Source: DASTYK01 sp964430275 (GTDB lineage Bacteria; Gemmatimonadota; Gemmatimonadetes; Longimicrobiales; RSA9). Taken from it: DNA of 23,058 bases. The stretch lies in the NCBI GenBank assembly GCA_964430275.1, contig CAYSGF010000058.1:1-23058 (forward strand), read 5' to 3'. Below, one piece after another: positions 6,297-15,104 of the stretch (the first letter of the stretch is position 1; each line of letters opens with the position of its first letter). The notes under the pieces were generated by a model. The model did not search any database and was not told the DNA's origin. It saw nothing but the letters and a program-made list of their open reading frames with translations. The translations under genes were made by a program, and so were the position numbers.

Positions 6297-8585
6297 ATGC
6301 GCGTTCTCCATCTCGGTATCCTCGCCGCCCTGCTGGCGACGCCAGCCCCGTCCGCCGCCCAGGCCCGCGATTACGCCGCTCTGCGGGATTCCCTGGCCCG
6401 CGAGACGAGCACGTACGCGCTGCGCGATCGGCTCCGCGCCTTTCCGACAGCAGCGCCGGCGGAGTCCCTCGAGCGAGGGTTCCTGCTCCTGCGACTCTAC
6501 GAGCTGACGTCGGACGAGGAGGTCGCGACGGATGCGCGCGAGACCTTCAGCCGCGCCGTCGACGCCACGCCTTCCGAACCGTGGGCGCACTACGGCCTGG
6601 CGGTCGCGCTGGCGGATGGGCCGGAGCTCGAGGAGCCCGGGATTCTGCGGCCGCTGAACGTGCGCCAGGTCTTCGCCGAGATCCAGGGGACCGACCCGCG
6701 CAGCCAGGCGCGCGAGTCGCTGCAGCGCGCACTCGATGTGGACCCCTCGTTCACCCCCGCAGCGGTGGAGCTCGCGGCGCTCGCGATGGAATCGCACGAG
6801 CGCAACGAGTTGAGCGTCGCGCGCGAGGCGCTCATTGGCCTGCCGCCCGCGTCCGTATCGACCCTCCAGGCGACGCTCGCACTGGCGGACGTCGAGGCGG
6901 CCCTCGGCAACCTGCAGGAGGCGGAGCAGGCAGCGATTGCGGCCGTGAGCGCGGCGTCCACGGCCGCTCCGCTGGAGAGCGCGAAGGCACGTCACATCCA
7001 TGCGATCTCGCTGCTCCGCCAGCCCGGCCGGGAAGAGGAGGGCGCCTCGATATACCTCGATGCCGTGGATCAGCTGAGCGACGCAGCGGCCGACCGCTAT
7101 TACGAGGAAGCCGAGTGGCTCGCCACGGATGCCGAGCAGTTCCGCTGGCGTACCGGTGAGCTGGAGCAGCGCCGGCAATGGCTCCGGGATTTCTGGACAC
7201 TGCGGGCGGCGGAATCCGGCCTCACTCCGGCCCGTCGGCTGGCGGAGCATTACCGGCGGCTGGCGACGGCCCATTCGCGCTACCTGCGGACCCAGAACCG
7301 CGGGTCCGACAACCCAGATGCCGTTCTCTGGGAGCGCCCTGCCGACCGCCCGCTGTTCGACGACCGCGGGCTCGTCTACATCCGCTACGGTGAGCCATCC
7401 CGCAAGGTGGCCACGACGGGCAGCGGCCTGCGTCCGAACGAGTCATGGCTCTACTACCTGCCGGACGGCACGAGGCAGGTCTTCCACTTCGCTGCGCTCG
7501 CGAATGCCAATGACTTCTCGCTCGTCGACAACCTGCTCGTCATGATGGAGCCGGGCGTGGAGATCTCGGAAGCGATCGCACTGTTCGACGACCGCATCGA
7601 GTTCGACAGCCGCAATCAGCTCTACGTCACGCGCCTGTCCGCCATCGAGGCGACGAAGGCAGGCGACGTCTCCGACCGTGTGCGCACGTTGCTCCGCTCC
7701 TACCAGGGGGAGAGCGGCCGATACCGCACCGAGCTGCTCGCCGCACTCGAGCGCGAGCTCGCGACGCCCGCGTTCGACCGGGAGATGCCCTTCTACTACG
7801 ACGTGTATGCGTTCCGCGGCGACGACCGTCGCACCGAGCTGACCGCTACCTTCGCCGTGCCGGGCAACATGGTCGAACCAGCCGTCATCGACGGCCGCAC
7901 GGTCTACCCGCTGCAGGCGTCGTTCATCGTGATCGACACCGTGCACCGCACCGTCGAGCGCATCGATACGACGTTCCGGTTTGCAGCTCCACGGCGCCTC
8001 GCGTCCGGCGAGCATATCCGCTTCGATCTGCTTCTCCCGGCGACACCATCGAACGGCACGATCCACCGCGCACTCGTGCGCAACGCGATGCGTCCCGGCG
8101 AGGGGCAGATCTACGGAGGTCCGTTGAAGGTGCCGGATCTGGCGACGGCCGAGCTGACCGTAAGTGAGCTCGTGCTCGCACGGGCCAGCGACACCGACGC
8201 CGGGTGGGCGCGCGGCAGCGCCACGCTCGAGCTGCTGCCCCCCCGCCAGTTCACGGAGAGCGAGCCGTTCCGCGTTTTCTATGAGGTCTACAACCTGGGC
8301 GAGCAGGCAGCCTATCGGACCGAGATCACCGTCGAGCCGACCGAGGGCGGCGGCATCTTCGGCGCGATCAAGAAGCTCTTCGGCGGCAGTGGCGAAACGA
8401 TCCGGCTCAGCTTCCAGGACGTCGCACCAGCCGAGCGCTTCCGCGGCGGTGTACAGGAGCTGCGCGACCTGCAGGCCGAGCTCGACCCCGGCCGCTACCG
8501 CCTGCGCGTTCGCATCACGGAAGTCGGCACCGAACGCACCGTCACTGCCGAGCGGATGTTCCTGGTTCTGGAAAAGAATGAATGA
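6297..8585 (+). CDS. Exported TPR protein with GWxTD-like domain
   Basis: The 762-residue protein starts with a Sec signal peptide (cleavage near 'PSAAQA', about residues 20-23). TPR-like helical pairs fill about 30-285. A region matching GWxTD-domain proteins follows: 'WLRDFWTLRAAESGLTPARRLAEHYRR' at about 295-321 and 'DDRGLVYIRYGEP' at about 355-367. The canonical G-W-x-T-D pentapeptide is missing; the segment before DDRG reads 'WERPADRPLF'. The C-terminal third (about 500-762) is predicted beta-rich and ends in a paired-strand region. GWxTD proteins are extracytoplasmic, found in Bacteroidota and relatives, and of unknown function. GGAGA lies about 7 nt before the ATG. It converges on the second GWxTD gene, with only a repeat hairpin between them. 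Its function is unknown; an envelope-assembly or secretion-accessory role is inferred from context. Confidence 0.85.
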   Translation: MRVLHLGILAALLATPAPSAAQARDYAALRDSLARETSTYALRDRLRAFPTAAPAESLERGFLLLRLYELTSDEEVATDARETFSRAVDATPSEPWAHYGLAVALADGPELEEPGILRPLNVRQVFAEIQGTDPRSQARESLQRALDVDPSFTPAAVELAALAMESHERNELSVAREALIGLPPASVSTLQATLALADVEAALGNLQEAEQAAIAAVSAASTAAPLESAKARHIHAISLLRQPGREEEGASIYLDAVDQLSDAAADRYYEEAEWLATDAEQFRWRTGELEQRRQWLRDFWTLRAAESGLTPARRLAEHYRRLATAHSRYLRTQNRGSDNPDAVLWERPADRPLFDDRGLVYIRYGEPSRKVATTGSGLRPNESWLYYLPDGTRQVFHFAALANANDFSLVDNLLVMMEPGVEISEAIALFDDRIEFDSRNQLYVTRLSAIEATKAGDVSDRVRTLLRSYQGESGRYRTELLAALERELATPAFDREMPFYYDVYAFRGDDRRTELTATFAVPGNMVEPAVIDGRTVYPLQASFIVIDTVHRTVERIDTTFRFAAPRRLASGEHIRFDLLLPATPSNGTIHRALVRNAMRPGEGQIYGGPLKVPDLATAELTVSELVLARASDTDAGWARGSATLELLPPRQFTESEPFRVFYEVYNLGEQAAYRTEITVEPTEGGGIFGAIKKLFGGSGETIRLSFQDVAPAERFRGGVQELRDLQAELDPGRYRLRVRITEVGTERTVTAERMFLVLEKNE

Positions 8586-8663
8586 ACTGGTGAGCTGGTG
8601 AATCTCGCCGGCGACGTTCTCGCCCCGCAGTCTGATTCACCAATTCACCAATTCACCAATTCC
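8584..8663. repeat. Octamer-repeat hairpin filling a convergent gene junction
   Basis: The right side consists of three tandem ATTCACCA octamers plus ATTCC (8635-8663). The left side (8584-8604) is an inverted, slightly diverged copy. Bases 8584-8604 and 8634-8654 can pair at 18 of 21 positions around a 29-nt loop. The left arm overlaps the TGA of the plus-strand gene (8583-8585), and the right arm ends one base before the stop of the minus-strand gene. It could act as a bidirectional 3'-end structure, but there is no T-run. Copies of the octamer recur at 18716-18739 and 19006-19013. Confidence 0.7.
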
Positions 8664-8664
8664 A

Positions 8665-10086
8665 TTACGGCTCGCACCTCAAGACGCCCGAGCGCGAGTA
8701 CATCTGCTCCGTCCCCGGAATGCCGGGCTCATCCCGATCTGTCGAATACGCCAGCTCGAAATCACCGAAGCCGGTGCGGTCCCAGAAGACGTAGCGATCG
8801 CCGCGTCCGCCACTGTACTGCCACGCCTCGCACGCCTTGATGTCCGAGCCGCCCGACATCTGACCGGACGTGTAGCGCTCGTTCGGCGGGCCGTACTTCA
8901 CGTAGATGCGGCCGCGGTCCGTCTGCCATCCGGAGCGGATCCGCGTGCCGGGCGCCTGCGGCCGGAAATGCACGTTCGCGTACGCGACGCGGCTCTGCCA
9001 GTCCTGCAGGATCTGGTCGTAGGTCATGCCTGCGCCGGCAGCCCGCTGTTCCCAGAAACGCGCGATGAAGCGGCGTTTCGCATCCGCGGACGTCAGGTTC
9101 TCGAACGTATGCACCTCCCCCTGCCCCGCGATGAGCTCCATGGGTGCGAAAATGGAATCGAGCTGCTCGTTCGTGGCACCCGGGTACGGCAGGGTGCTCG
9201 CGAGCTCGATCTCACCCGCACCCGGCGGCAGCATCTGCAACGGCTGCTCGAGCACGAGCGGCTCGTCGTCGACGGCGATGTTGAGTGCCATCCGGTACTC
9301 GCCCGGCGGCAGGCCCGCCAGGTCGAGCGCAAACGCCTCGGAGCCGAGGCCGGCCGGGTACACGCGCAGCTGGGCAGGCGTCCGGTATGTGAAGCTCCGG
9401 TTCACGCCATTGAGATCGATCCAGACCTCCGCCGAATCCGCGGCTTCCTCGCCCACGCGGTAGACCTCGGCGTACAGCGCGACGCTCGAGCGGTTCATGG
9501 ACAGCACACCGGCATGGTTCGGCACGACGGCGAGGTTGCCGCGCACGATCGCATCGGCAGCAGCCGGCTCGGCGCCTTCGTCGTCCAGCCGGACTAGCTC
9601 ACCGCCGAGCACGAGATCGCTGGCCCGCGGCGGCGTCGCGTACGCCTGCAGCTGGTACTCGGCAGACCAGGGGCGATCCGTCGCGGCATCGCGCAGCTCG
9701 AGCGCGAGAGTGTAGGTGCCGGGCTTCACCTGGAAGGTGAAATGCTCCGTCGTGGACGCGCGCATACGTCCCGTGGTCAGCGGCGGGATCACTGCGGTGT
9801 CCGTCCATTCCTGGCGACTCAGCACATTGCCGTCCTGATCGCGCACCTCGAAGCTCGCCGCGAACGCAGCCCGCTCGCCGTCACCGGTGCTCTGGAACGA
9901 CAGCAGACCGAGCGGAATGACGGCATAGGCCTCGACCAGCGTGTTGTCCGGCGGACGCCAGAAACGATAGGCGTGCAAGGTCAGCGGCTCCTGGGCCGCA
10001 GCGGGCAGCGCGGGGAGGACGCCCGCAAGCAGCAGCGCGCTCAGCAGCAGGCGACGCACTGCGCCGCTCGGCTCATTCTCATTCAT
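8665..10086 (-). CDS. GWxTD-domain exported protein
   Basis: The 473-residue protein has a signal peptide after a short polar N-terminus (hydrophobic residues about 12-31, 'PAAAQ' cleavage region). A beta-rich region fills about 35-310. The family-defining domain is C-terminal: 'FIARFWEQRAAGAG' helices and then the exact pentapeptide GWQTD at 386-390, followed by 'RGRIYVKYGPPNERY'. The extreme C-terminus has 'AWQYSGGRGDRYVFWDRTGFGDFELAYSTD', also typical. The molecular function of GWxTD proteins is not established. It follows the PorV/PorQ-type gene on the same strand but lies beyond that gene's intrinsic terminator, so it probably has its own promoter in 10087-10200. I could not identify a convincing one. 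AAGGAA lies 9 nt before the ATG. Confidence 0.9.
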   Translation of the reverse strand: MNENEPSGAVRRLLLSALLLAGVLPALPAAAQEPLTLHAYRFWRPPDNTLVEAYAVIPLGLLSFQSTGDGERAAFAASFEVRDQDGNVLSRQEWTDTAVIPPLTTGRMRASTTEHFTFQVKPGTYTLALELRDAATDRPWSAEYQLQAYATPPRASDLVLGGELVRLDDEGAEPAAADAIVRGNLAVVPNHAGVLSMNRSSVALYAEVYRVGEEAADSAEVWIDLNGVNRSFTYRTPAQLRVYPAGLGSEAFALDLAGLPPGEYRMALNIAVDDEPLVLEQPLQMLPPGAGEIELASTLPYPGATNEQLDSIFAPMELIAGQGEVHTFENLTSADAKRRFIARFWEQRAAGAGMTYDQILQDWQSRVAYANVHFRPQAPGTRIRSGWQTDRGRIYVKYGPPNERYTSGQMSGGSDIKACEAWQYSGGRGDRYVFWDRTGFGDFELAYSTDRDEPGIPGTEQMYSRSGVLRCEP

Positions 10087-10201
10087 CCGTGATGTTCCTT
10101 CGGGAGATCCACTCGATGCCGGTGATACACACCGCCCGTCCGCAGGTTGCGGGTGAGTGGACGAGCGGGCACAGGACCGGGCATTGTTGAAGCAAGAAGA
10201 C

Positions 10202-10225
10202 GGGGCGCCGGTAGACCGGCGCCCC
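10202..10225 (-). terminator. Intrinsic terminator after the PorV/PorQ-type gene
   Basis: GGGGCGCCGG (10202-10211) and CCGGCGCCCC (10216-10225) form a perfect 10-bp stem with a TAGA/TCTA tetraloop, 23 bp after the barrel gene's stop. On the minus strand the stem is followed by a moderately T-rich run (GTCTTCTTGCTT). This marks the probable end of the receptor/secreted protein/barrel operon. Confidence 0.75.
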
Positions 10226-10248
10226 TCCCTCGTTCCGTACTGTCCGGC

Positions 10249-11355
10249 CTAGAAGCGCAGACCCAGGCTGAACAGGTGCTGATCACCGAGCAGACCCTTG
10301 TCGCGGAATGCGTAATCCACGTTCAGGCCCGTCGTCTCCGACATCATGTAGCCGAGGCCGCCGCCGAACGACAGGCCGTCGCCGTTCAACCCGTTCATGC
10401 GCGAGCTGCCAACGTCGAGCCCGTTGTCCGGCTCGTAGTTGAAGCCGCCACGCAGGGCCGCGTTGAAGCCGCTGTCGCCGATGTTCATGAGCGCATACTC
10501 GGCGCCCAGTGCTCCGGATACGTCATTACCGGTCGGCTGCGCGAACTCGCCGGCGGCCGTCAGCCGGCTGTTCGAATTCGAGATCACGTCATAGGCCAGA
10601 CCGACGCGGAACGCGGTCGGCAGGTCCCATGCCTTCGTCGAGTACTCGACGTCCGTGCCACCCGGCGGCTGGTTCGGATCCAGCTCCGGCAGCTCCGTCT
10701 GCAGCTTGGAGCCCGTGTGCTTGAGCTGGCCACCGAGGTTCGTGATCGTGAATGCACCGCGGATCGCACGGCCACCCAGCTCCGTGTGGTACGAGGTGCC
10801 GATGTCCACCGCGAACGTGGACGCCGCGGCGCCCGCGAGGTCCTCGTTCACGAACTTACCGGTCGCGCCGAAGCTGAACCGGTCGTTGAACTGCTGCGAG
10901 TAGGTCAGCCCGATCTGCGACATGCTGACCGAGTACGTCCGCCCCGTCCCGTCCGGCTCCTCGATCGTGTACTCCGGCTGGTCGGAGAACCCGAAGGTCC
11001 CGACCTGCACACCGATCGCCTTGTCACCCGCACCGAACGGTGTCGCGAAGCCGACCCACACCTGACGCGTGTCGTCGATGTAGTCGATGTAGCTGACCAT
11101 CGCCTGACGGCTGCCCATCAGCGATGTGCCCGCAGGGTTCCAGTACAGCGAGCTGATGTCGTCGGCCAGCGCCGTAAACGCCGAGCCGAGCGCCGTCGCC
11201 CGCGCTCCCACCGGCAGCAGCAGGAACTCGCCCGCACGCGTGCCATAGGGAATGTTGTTCTGCTGCTCCTCCGACCGGCTCTGCGCCGCGAGTGGCGTCG
11301 TTGCGCCCAGCACGGCCAGTCCGGCAACGATGGAGCGCTGCCAAAACTTGTTCAT
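10249..11355 (-). CDS. PorV/PorQ-family outer-membrane beta-barrel protein
   Basis: The 368-residue protein has a signal peptide (about 1-25, 'TPLAAQ') and the PorV/PorQ N-terminal signature: 'LPVGARATALGSAFTALADD' at 47-66 and 'WNPAG' at 72-76. Alternating hydrophobic strands follow, and the C-terminus is 'LFSLGLRF' with a terminal Phe, as in outer-membrane barrels. In Bacteroidota, PorV is the shuttle that hands type IX secretion substrates to the surface attachment machinery. Related barrels in other phyla have unproven roles. Here the gene directly follows the large secreted protein with a sorting-type C-terminus, matching a cargo/shuttle arrangement. The Shine-Dalgarno is strong (AGGAGG close to the ATG). 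The T9SS function is an inference, since no PorU, PorK, PorL, PorM, PorN or Sov gene lies in the window. Confidence 0.85.
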   Translation of the reverse strand: MNKFWQRSIVAGLAVLGATTPLAAQSRSEEQQNNIPYGTRAGEFLLLPVGARATALGSAFTALADDISSLYWNPAGTSLMGSRQAMVSYIDYIDDTRQVWVGFATPFGAGDKAIGVQVGTFGFSDQPEYTIEEPDGTGRTYSVSMSQIGLTYSQQFNDRFSFGATGKFVNEDLAGAAASTFAVDIGTSYHTELGGRAIRGAFTITNLGGQLKHTGSKLQTELPELDPNQPPGGTDVEYSTKAWDLPTAFRVGLAYDVISNSNSRLTAAGEFAQPTGNDVSGALGAEYALMNIGDSGFNAALRGGFNYEPDNGLDVGSSRMNGLNGDGLSFGGGLGYMMSETTGLNVDYAFRDKGLLGDQHLFSLGLRF

Positions 11356-11372
11356 GAATCCTCCTGTTCGTT

Positions 11373-11410
11373 CACCGCTGGTGACGGGCGGTGCCCGCCA
11401 CCAGCCGGTG
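11373..11410 (-). promoter_or_regulatory. Large hairpin in the secreted protein-PorV junction
   Basis: CACCG-CTGGTG (11373-11383) pairs with CACCAG-C-CGGTG (11399-11410) with one bulged base. An inner GGGC/GCCC stem (11386-11389 with 11393-11396) sits inside. It fills most of the 62-bp gap. There is no T-run on the minus strand, and a strong Shine-Dalgarno for the barrel gene follows. It is more likely an mRNA-processing or stability element than a full terminator. Confidence 0.5.
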
Positions 11411-11417
11411 ACGTCAT

Positions 11418-14400
11418 TTACTGGGCGTACTGAACGACCGTGAACTTGCCGACCTTCGTCTCACCGTTCATCGCCTCGACGTGGTAGAAGTACACGCCCG
11501 ATGCGAGGAACTGGTCATTACGGCTGCGCAGATCCCACTCGAGCGTGCCGCCACCCGTCGGATCGTCATGCTCGAGCGCCGCCACCAGCACGCCGCTCAG
11601 CGTGTAGACCCGGACAACCGCCTGGTTCGGCAGGTTGACGAACAGCAGCTTCTTCGCCTCCGAGGAGGTCTCGAGAAGGTTCGTGACATAGTAGGGGTCC
11701 GGCACCGTGTGGACCTCGGCAATGTCGTCCGCCGTCACTTCGCCGACGGCCGTACCCGTGAGCGCGACAACGGCACGCAGCCCAGGCACATTGGGCGGAC
11801 GCGTTCCCGCGGCGAACTCATAGTCCGTCAGGTCCGTCGCCGGATCCGCCGTCGATCCCCCACCGACCGTCGTTGCCGACGTGAAGCCGCCGTTGTACGT
11901 GCGCAGCGTCCACGTCGTGCCGGCTGCCGGCAGCTGACCGTTCTCCGGAACGATGAAGAACAGCTCACCGTTGATGTACATCGCGATGCCGTTCGCCGGC
12001 GCGACACCGCTGCCATTCCAGTCGTACACGACGGTGTCGATCGGCACGAGCGCCGCCTGCTGCTGCAGGATCGCGCCAGTCGGATCAACACAGTCGACGA
12101 ATTCGACGTTGCCGTCGATCTGGTTCTGGTTGTGAGGCGGCACGCACGTCCAGTCGGACGCCGTGATCACCGCATTGTCCTCATCCGACGTGTTGAGCGG
12201 GTCGACACCCGCGAAGGATGCGGCGGTCAAGAAACCCCACGACGCGCGGTAGTGCGGGTGGAAGGGCACGTCGACGTTGTGCGACACGTCCACGACACTT
12301 GCCACCGCGCCATCTGCGCCCCACGTGACCTCGATGTCTGCGGCACGCCGCACCGTCGAGAGCACCGGCTCGAGGTTACGAATCCGGCTCGGCGTGGTCA
12401 GGTATCCCTTGACCGGGACGATGTCGAACCCGGTCAGCGCACCGGCACGCAGCCCGCCAATGACCTGCGGGCATGCATCCGCATCGATGTCCGGCAGGCA
12501 CCACCAGTCGCCCATGCCGGCATTCGGATCCGCCGGCGGCGCAGCGCCCGTGTCGAACCACCGCGGACCGTTGGCTGCGGCGAGAATGCCGTTCGCGTGC
12601 GCACGGCCAGGCATGGCGCCGTAGTAGGAACCGGTGTTCGCCAGCTGCACCGTTCCCATCTGACGGACCGTGGACTCGTCCACACCGAAGCGGTCGCCGA
12701 AGTCCTCGTCGGCCTGCAGCAGTGTGAAGTCCGCTTCACCTGTGTACGTCGCCGTGCTCGTGGCCGAGATCGTGAGCGGAACCGTGAAGGCCTCCGCCGC
12801 ACCTGGCCCCGTGCGAGTCAGGTAGTACAACGCCGGCTCACCCACCACCGGGTTGCCCGGCACGATGCTGTCGATCTGCACCGTTACCGTCGCATCGACG
12901 CTGACGACTTCCGGAATGATGTTCACGAGAACATCCATGCCGTTCGTCGGCGGCATCGGCCCGGCGAACACGCCGGTTGCAGGATCGACCGCCGGCATGT
13001 CGACGTCGCCGGACAGCTCCGTACCGTCGCCGCCGAACAGGGTCACGTCGTAGGTCGCAGCGACGATGTTGTTCGCCCGCGGCCGCGGTACGCCGCTCGC
13101 CGCTTCCGACAGTACGCGTGCGGACTCGAGCGAGCTCGGGCCCGAGAACGGCGAGTTGATGTCGAAGCTCGTCACCGCGTAGTAGTAGCGGACACCGTTG
13201 ATCAGCCCGGGCCCGTTCTGCGGGTTCGGCATCGGGCCGCCACGGTCGATGACAGCGAACTTGAGACCGGTCTCCGTCACACAACCGGTCGTCACGCAGA
13301 CGTTCGCGGTGTCGGCGGTAATGACCAGCGTATCACCGGCCGCGGTCTCGATCTCGACCATGGGCGTGATCACCTGGTCGATACCGTTCGCAAGGTCGAA
13401 CTGTGCGATCGGTGTCCAGTCTGCGGCCGGGTTCGACTTCCGATAGATCCGGAAACCCTCGAAATCGGCGCAGCGGAATGCCGGATCATACAACGCGCTC
13501 TCCGGATCACTCGCGATCGCGCAGTATGGGTCCTGCTGATCGACCGGCACCGCATCCCACGTGACCGTGTTCTGCTCGTCGCCCGGGATCACCGTTACGT
13601 TCGGCGAGCGCGGCGCCGCAGGAAGCACGAAGTTCGCGTCGAAAATGCCCTGCGCGATGTTCGCATTCGCGAACAGCGACGGGAAGCCCGGCACGTCGTA
13701 GCCGCGGCCCATGACCGCCTCGATCGCACGCGTCGTGTCCGTAACCTGACCGATCGGCACGACCGTGCCCTTCGTGTAGGTGCCCGGAACCGGCGCACCT
13801 GCAACGTAGGCGACGACGATCTCTGCCTTCTCGCCCGGCCCCAGCGTGAACGGACCCGCCGACTGGTAGAAGCGCATGTCGTCGGGGCCGGCCAGGTTCA
13901 CGTAGCACATTCCCGGCGGTGCGCCGACGCACCACTGCGAGCGCTCTTCCGCCGTCAGATTGCCGGACAGGTAGCGGTACGCCTGCTTCGCGTTCCGCGC
14001 GTCCGACATGATGCCGCCGTTCGTGAAGATCGAGAAGAACGTCAGCCCCAGCTCCTCGCCGGGATCCACCGTCCGCACCTGGGCGCCGACGCGGATCGTC
14101 ATCGTCGTGTCCGAGGTGTTGACCGGGCTCTTCAGGAACTTCACGCCCACGAAGCCGGGCGCTGCGTCGAAGTTCGGAGCGTACGGCACGAAGTCGGACG
14201 CCTCGAAGTCGTACATCCACGCCGTACCCAGATTCAGGTCCGGCACCACCGTCGCGAAGTTCTCCGAGTACTCGCCACCCGACACGTCCGGGTCCATGCC
14301 GAACGCCGCGTGGATGTTCGTGAGCGTGAAGCCGCCGGCCGGCGCCTGCGGATTGCGCTGCAGGAACTCAGGCCGGTTCGTCGCGTTCTCGAAGCTGTAA

Positions 14401-15038
14401 ATGAAGAACATGATGTCGCGGTTGCTCGGGAACGACCAGAGCAACGAGTGCTGCGTCACCAGGATGCCCATCGGGTGGGAGTCCGAGAAGTGCGCCGCGG
14501 TCGGATCACCGTCCCAGTACTGGACGCACGTGTCGAGCTCCGAGAGCGTCTTCACGCGGCCGAACACCGGGTTGTCGATGTAGCAGTCTTCCGGCCATGC
14601 CTCGAGATCCTCCGGCCGCGTGGACGAGTAGATGCCGTCGCCCCACTGGGCGCCGGCGCCGTTGCCCGACGCGTTGAAGAAGAAGGTCCCGAGCGTGTCG
14701 CCGGCCCACTCCGCGCCGCCATCCGCACCCACGATGCTGGCGATCTGGAGGCCGGAGTTGAAGATGTACTGGTTCGCCGTACCGGACGGCCAGAAGCCGC
14801 CGCCGCCGACGGAGGAGCCGACGGCACTCGTGCAGACCTCACCGATCTGCTGAATGCCGCACAGCCACTCGTTGAAGTTCATCAGGAACGTAGCGCTCGC
14901 ACCCAGGTCGAAGGGCGAGCCGCTGCGGCGGGGGGCGTGTGTCGCGTCGCGCGCCACGATCGGCATCGTCGTGCCGACGAGGAGCGCGAGCGCGGCAAAC
15001 GCCGTGAGGCCGCGCCGCCATGTCTTGGCATATCTCAT
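11418..15038 (-). CDS. Large secreted protein with FnIII-like region and C-terminal FlgD-like/T9SS type A-like sorting domain
   Basis: The 1206-residue protein has a signal peptide (hydrophobic 11-27). A large N-terminal region of no recognised family follows, rich in Asp, Gly and aromatic residues with several Cys. A fibronectin type III-like module ('NTVTWDAV ... FEGFRIYRK ... VRYYYAVTSFD') is at about 478-625. Further beta-rich segments follow, then a C-terminal domain at about 1113-1206. That domain has the 'VVRVYTLSGVLVAAL', 'LEWDLRSRNDQFLASGVYFYHVEA' and 'KVGKFTVVQ' pattern of FlgD-like/type A sorting domains. In type IX secretion such domains direct outer-membrane passage and are then removed. 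It sits between the TonB receptor and a PorV/PorQ barrel, with the gap filled by a hairpin on each side. The start has AGGAG 11 nt upstream. The binding target or enzymatic role of the N-terminal part is unknown. Confidence 0.85.
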   Translation of the reverse strand: MRYAKTWRRGLTAFAALALLVGTTMPIVARDATHAPRRSGSPFDLGASATFLMNFNEWLCGIQQIGEVCTSAVGSSVGGGGFWPSGTANQYIFNSGLQIASIVGADGGAEWAGDTLGTFFFNASGNGAGAQWGDGIYSSTRPEDLEAWPEDCYIDNPVFGRVKTLSELDTCVQYWDGDPTAAHFSDSHPMGILVTQHSLLWSFPSNRDIMFFIYSFENATNRPEFLQRNPQAPAGGFTLTNIHAAFGMDPDVSGGEYSENFATVVPDLNLGTAWMYDFEASDFVPYAPNFDAAPGFVGVKFLKSPVNTSDTTMTIRVGAQVRTVDPGEELGLTFFSIFTNGGIMSDARNAKQAYRYLSGNLTAEERSQWCVGAPPGMCYVNLAGPDDMRFYQSAGPFTLGPGEKAEIVVAYVAGAPVPGTYTKGTVVPIGQVTDTTRAIEAVMGRGYDVPGFPSLFANANIAQGIFDANFVLPAAPRSPNVTVIPGDEQNTVTWDAVPVDQQDPYCAIASDPESALYDPAFRCADFEGFRIYRKSNPAADWTPIAQFDLANGIDQVITPMVEIETAAGDTLVITADTANVCVTTGCVTETGLKFAVIDRGGPMPNPQNGPGLINGVRYYYAVTSFDINSPFSGPSSLESARVLSEAASGVPRPRANNIVAATYDVTLFGGDGTELSGDVDMPAVDPATGVFAGPMPPTNGMDVLVNIIPEVVSVDATVTVQIDSIVPGNPVVGEPALYYLTRTGPGAAEAFTVPLTISATSTATYTGEADFTLLQADEDFGDRFGVDESTVRQMGTVQLANTGSYYGAMPGRAHANGILAAANGPRWFDTGAAPPADPNAGMGDWWCLPDIDADACPQVIGGLRAGALTGFDIVPVKGYLTTPSRIRNLEPVLSTVRRAADIEVTWGADGAVASVVDVSHNVDVPFHPHYRASWGFLTAASFAGVDPLNTSDEDNAVITASDWTCVPPHNQNQIDGNVEFVDCVDPTGAILQQQAALVPIDTVVYDWNGSGVAPANGIAMYINGELFFIVPENGQLPAAGTTWTLRTYNGGFTSATTVGGGSTADPATDLTDYEFAAGTRPPNVPGLRAVVALTGTAVGEVTADDIAEVHTVPDPYYVTNLLETSSEAKKLLFVNLPNQAVVRVYTLSGVLVAALEHDDPTGGGTLEWDLRSRNDQFLASGVYFYHVEAMNGETKVGKFTVVQYAQ

Positions 15039-15064
15039 TGTCGAATCAGCTCCTTGCAGGGGCT

Positions 15065-15090
15065 GGCGGCCGGGCGTGCGCCCGGCCGCC
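15065..15090 (-). promoter_or_regulatory. Perfect 11-bp hairpin in the receptor-secreted protein junction
   Basis: GGCGGCCGGGC (15065-15075) pairs perfectly with GCCCGGCCGCC (15080-15090) around a 4-base loop. It lies in the 66-bp gap after the receptor stop and before the AGGAG of the next gene. The minus-strand sequence after it has no U-run. A role in protecting the receptor mRNA 3' end or setting unequal expression of the two genes is inferred. Confidence 0.6.
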
Positions 15091-15104
15091 CTTCCGTCGC
15101 TCTC

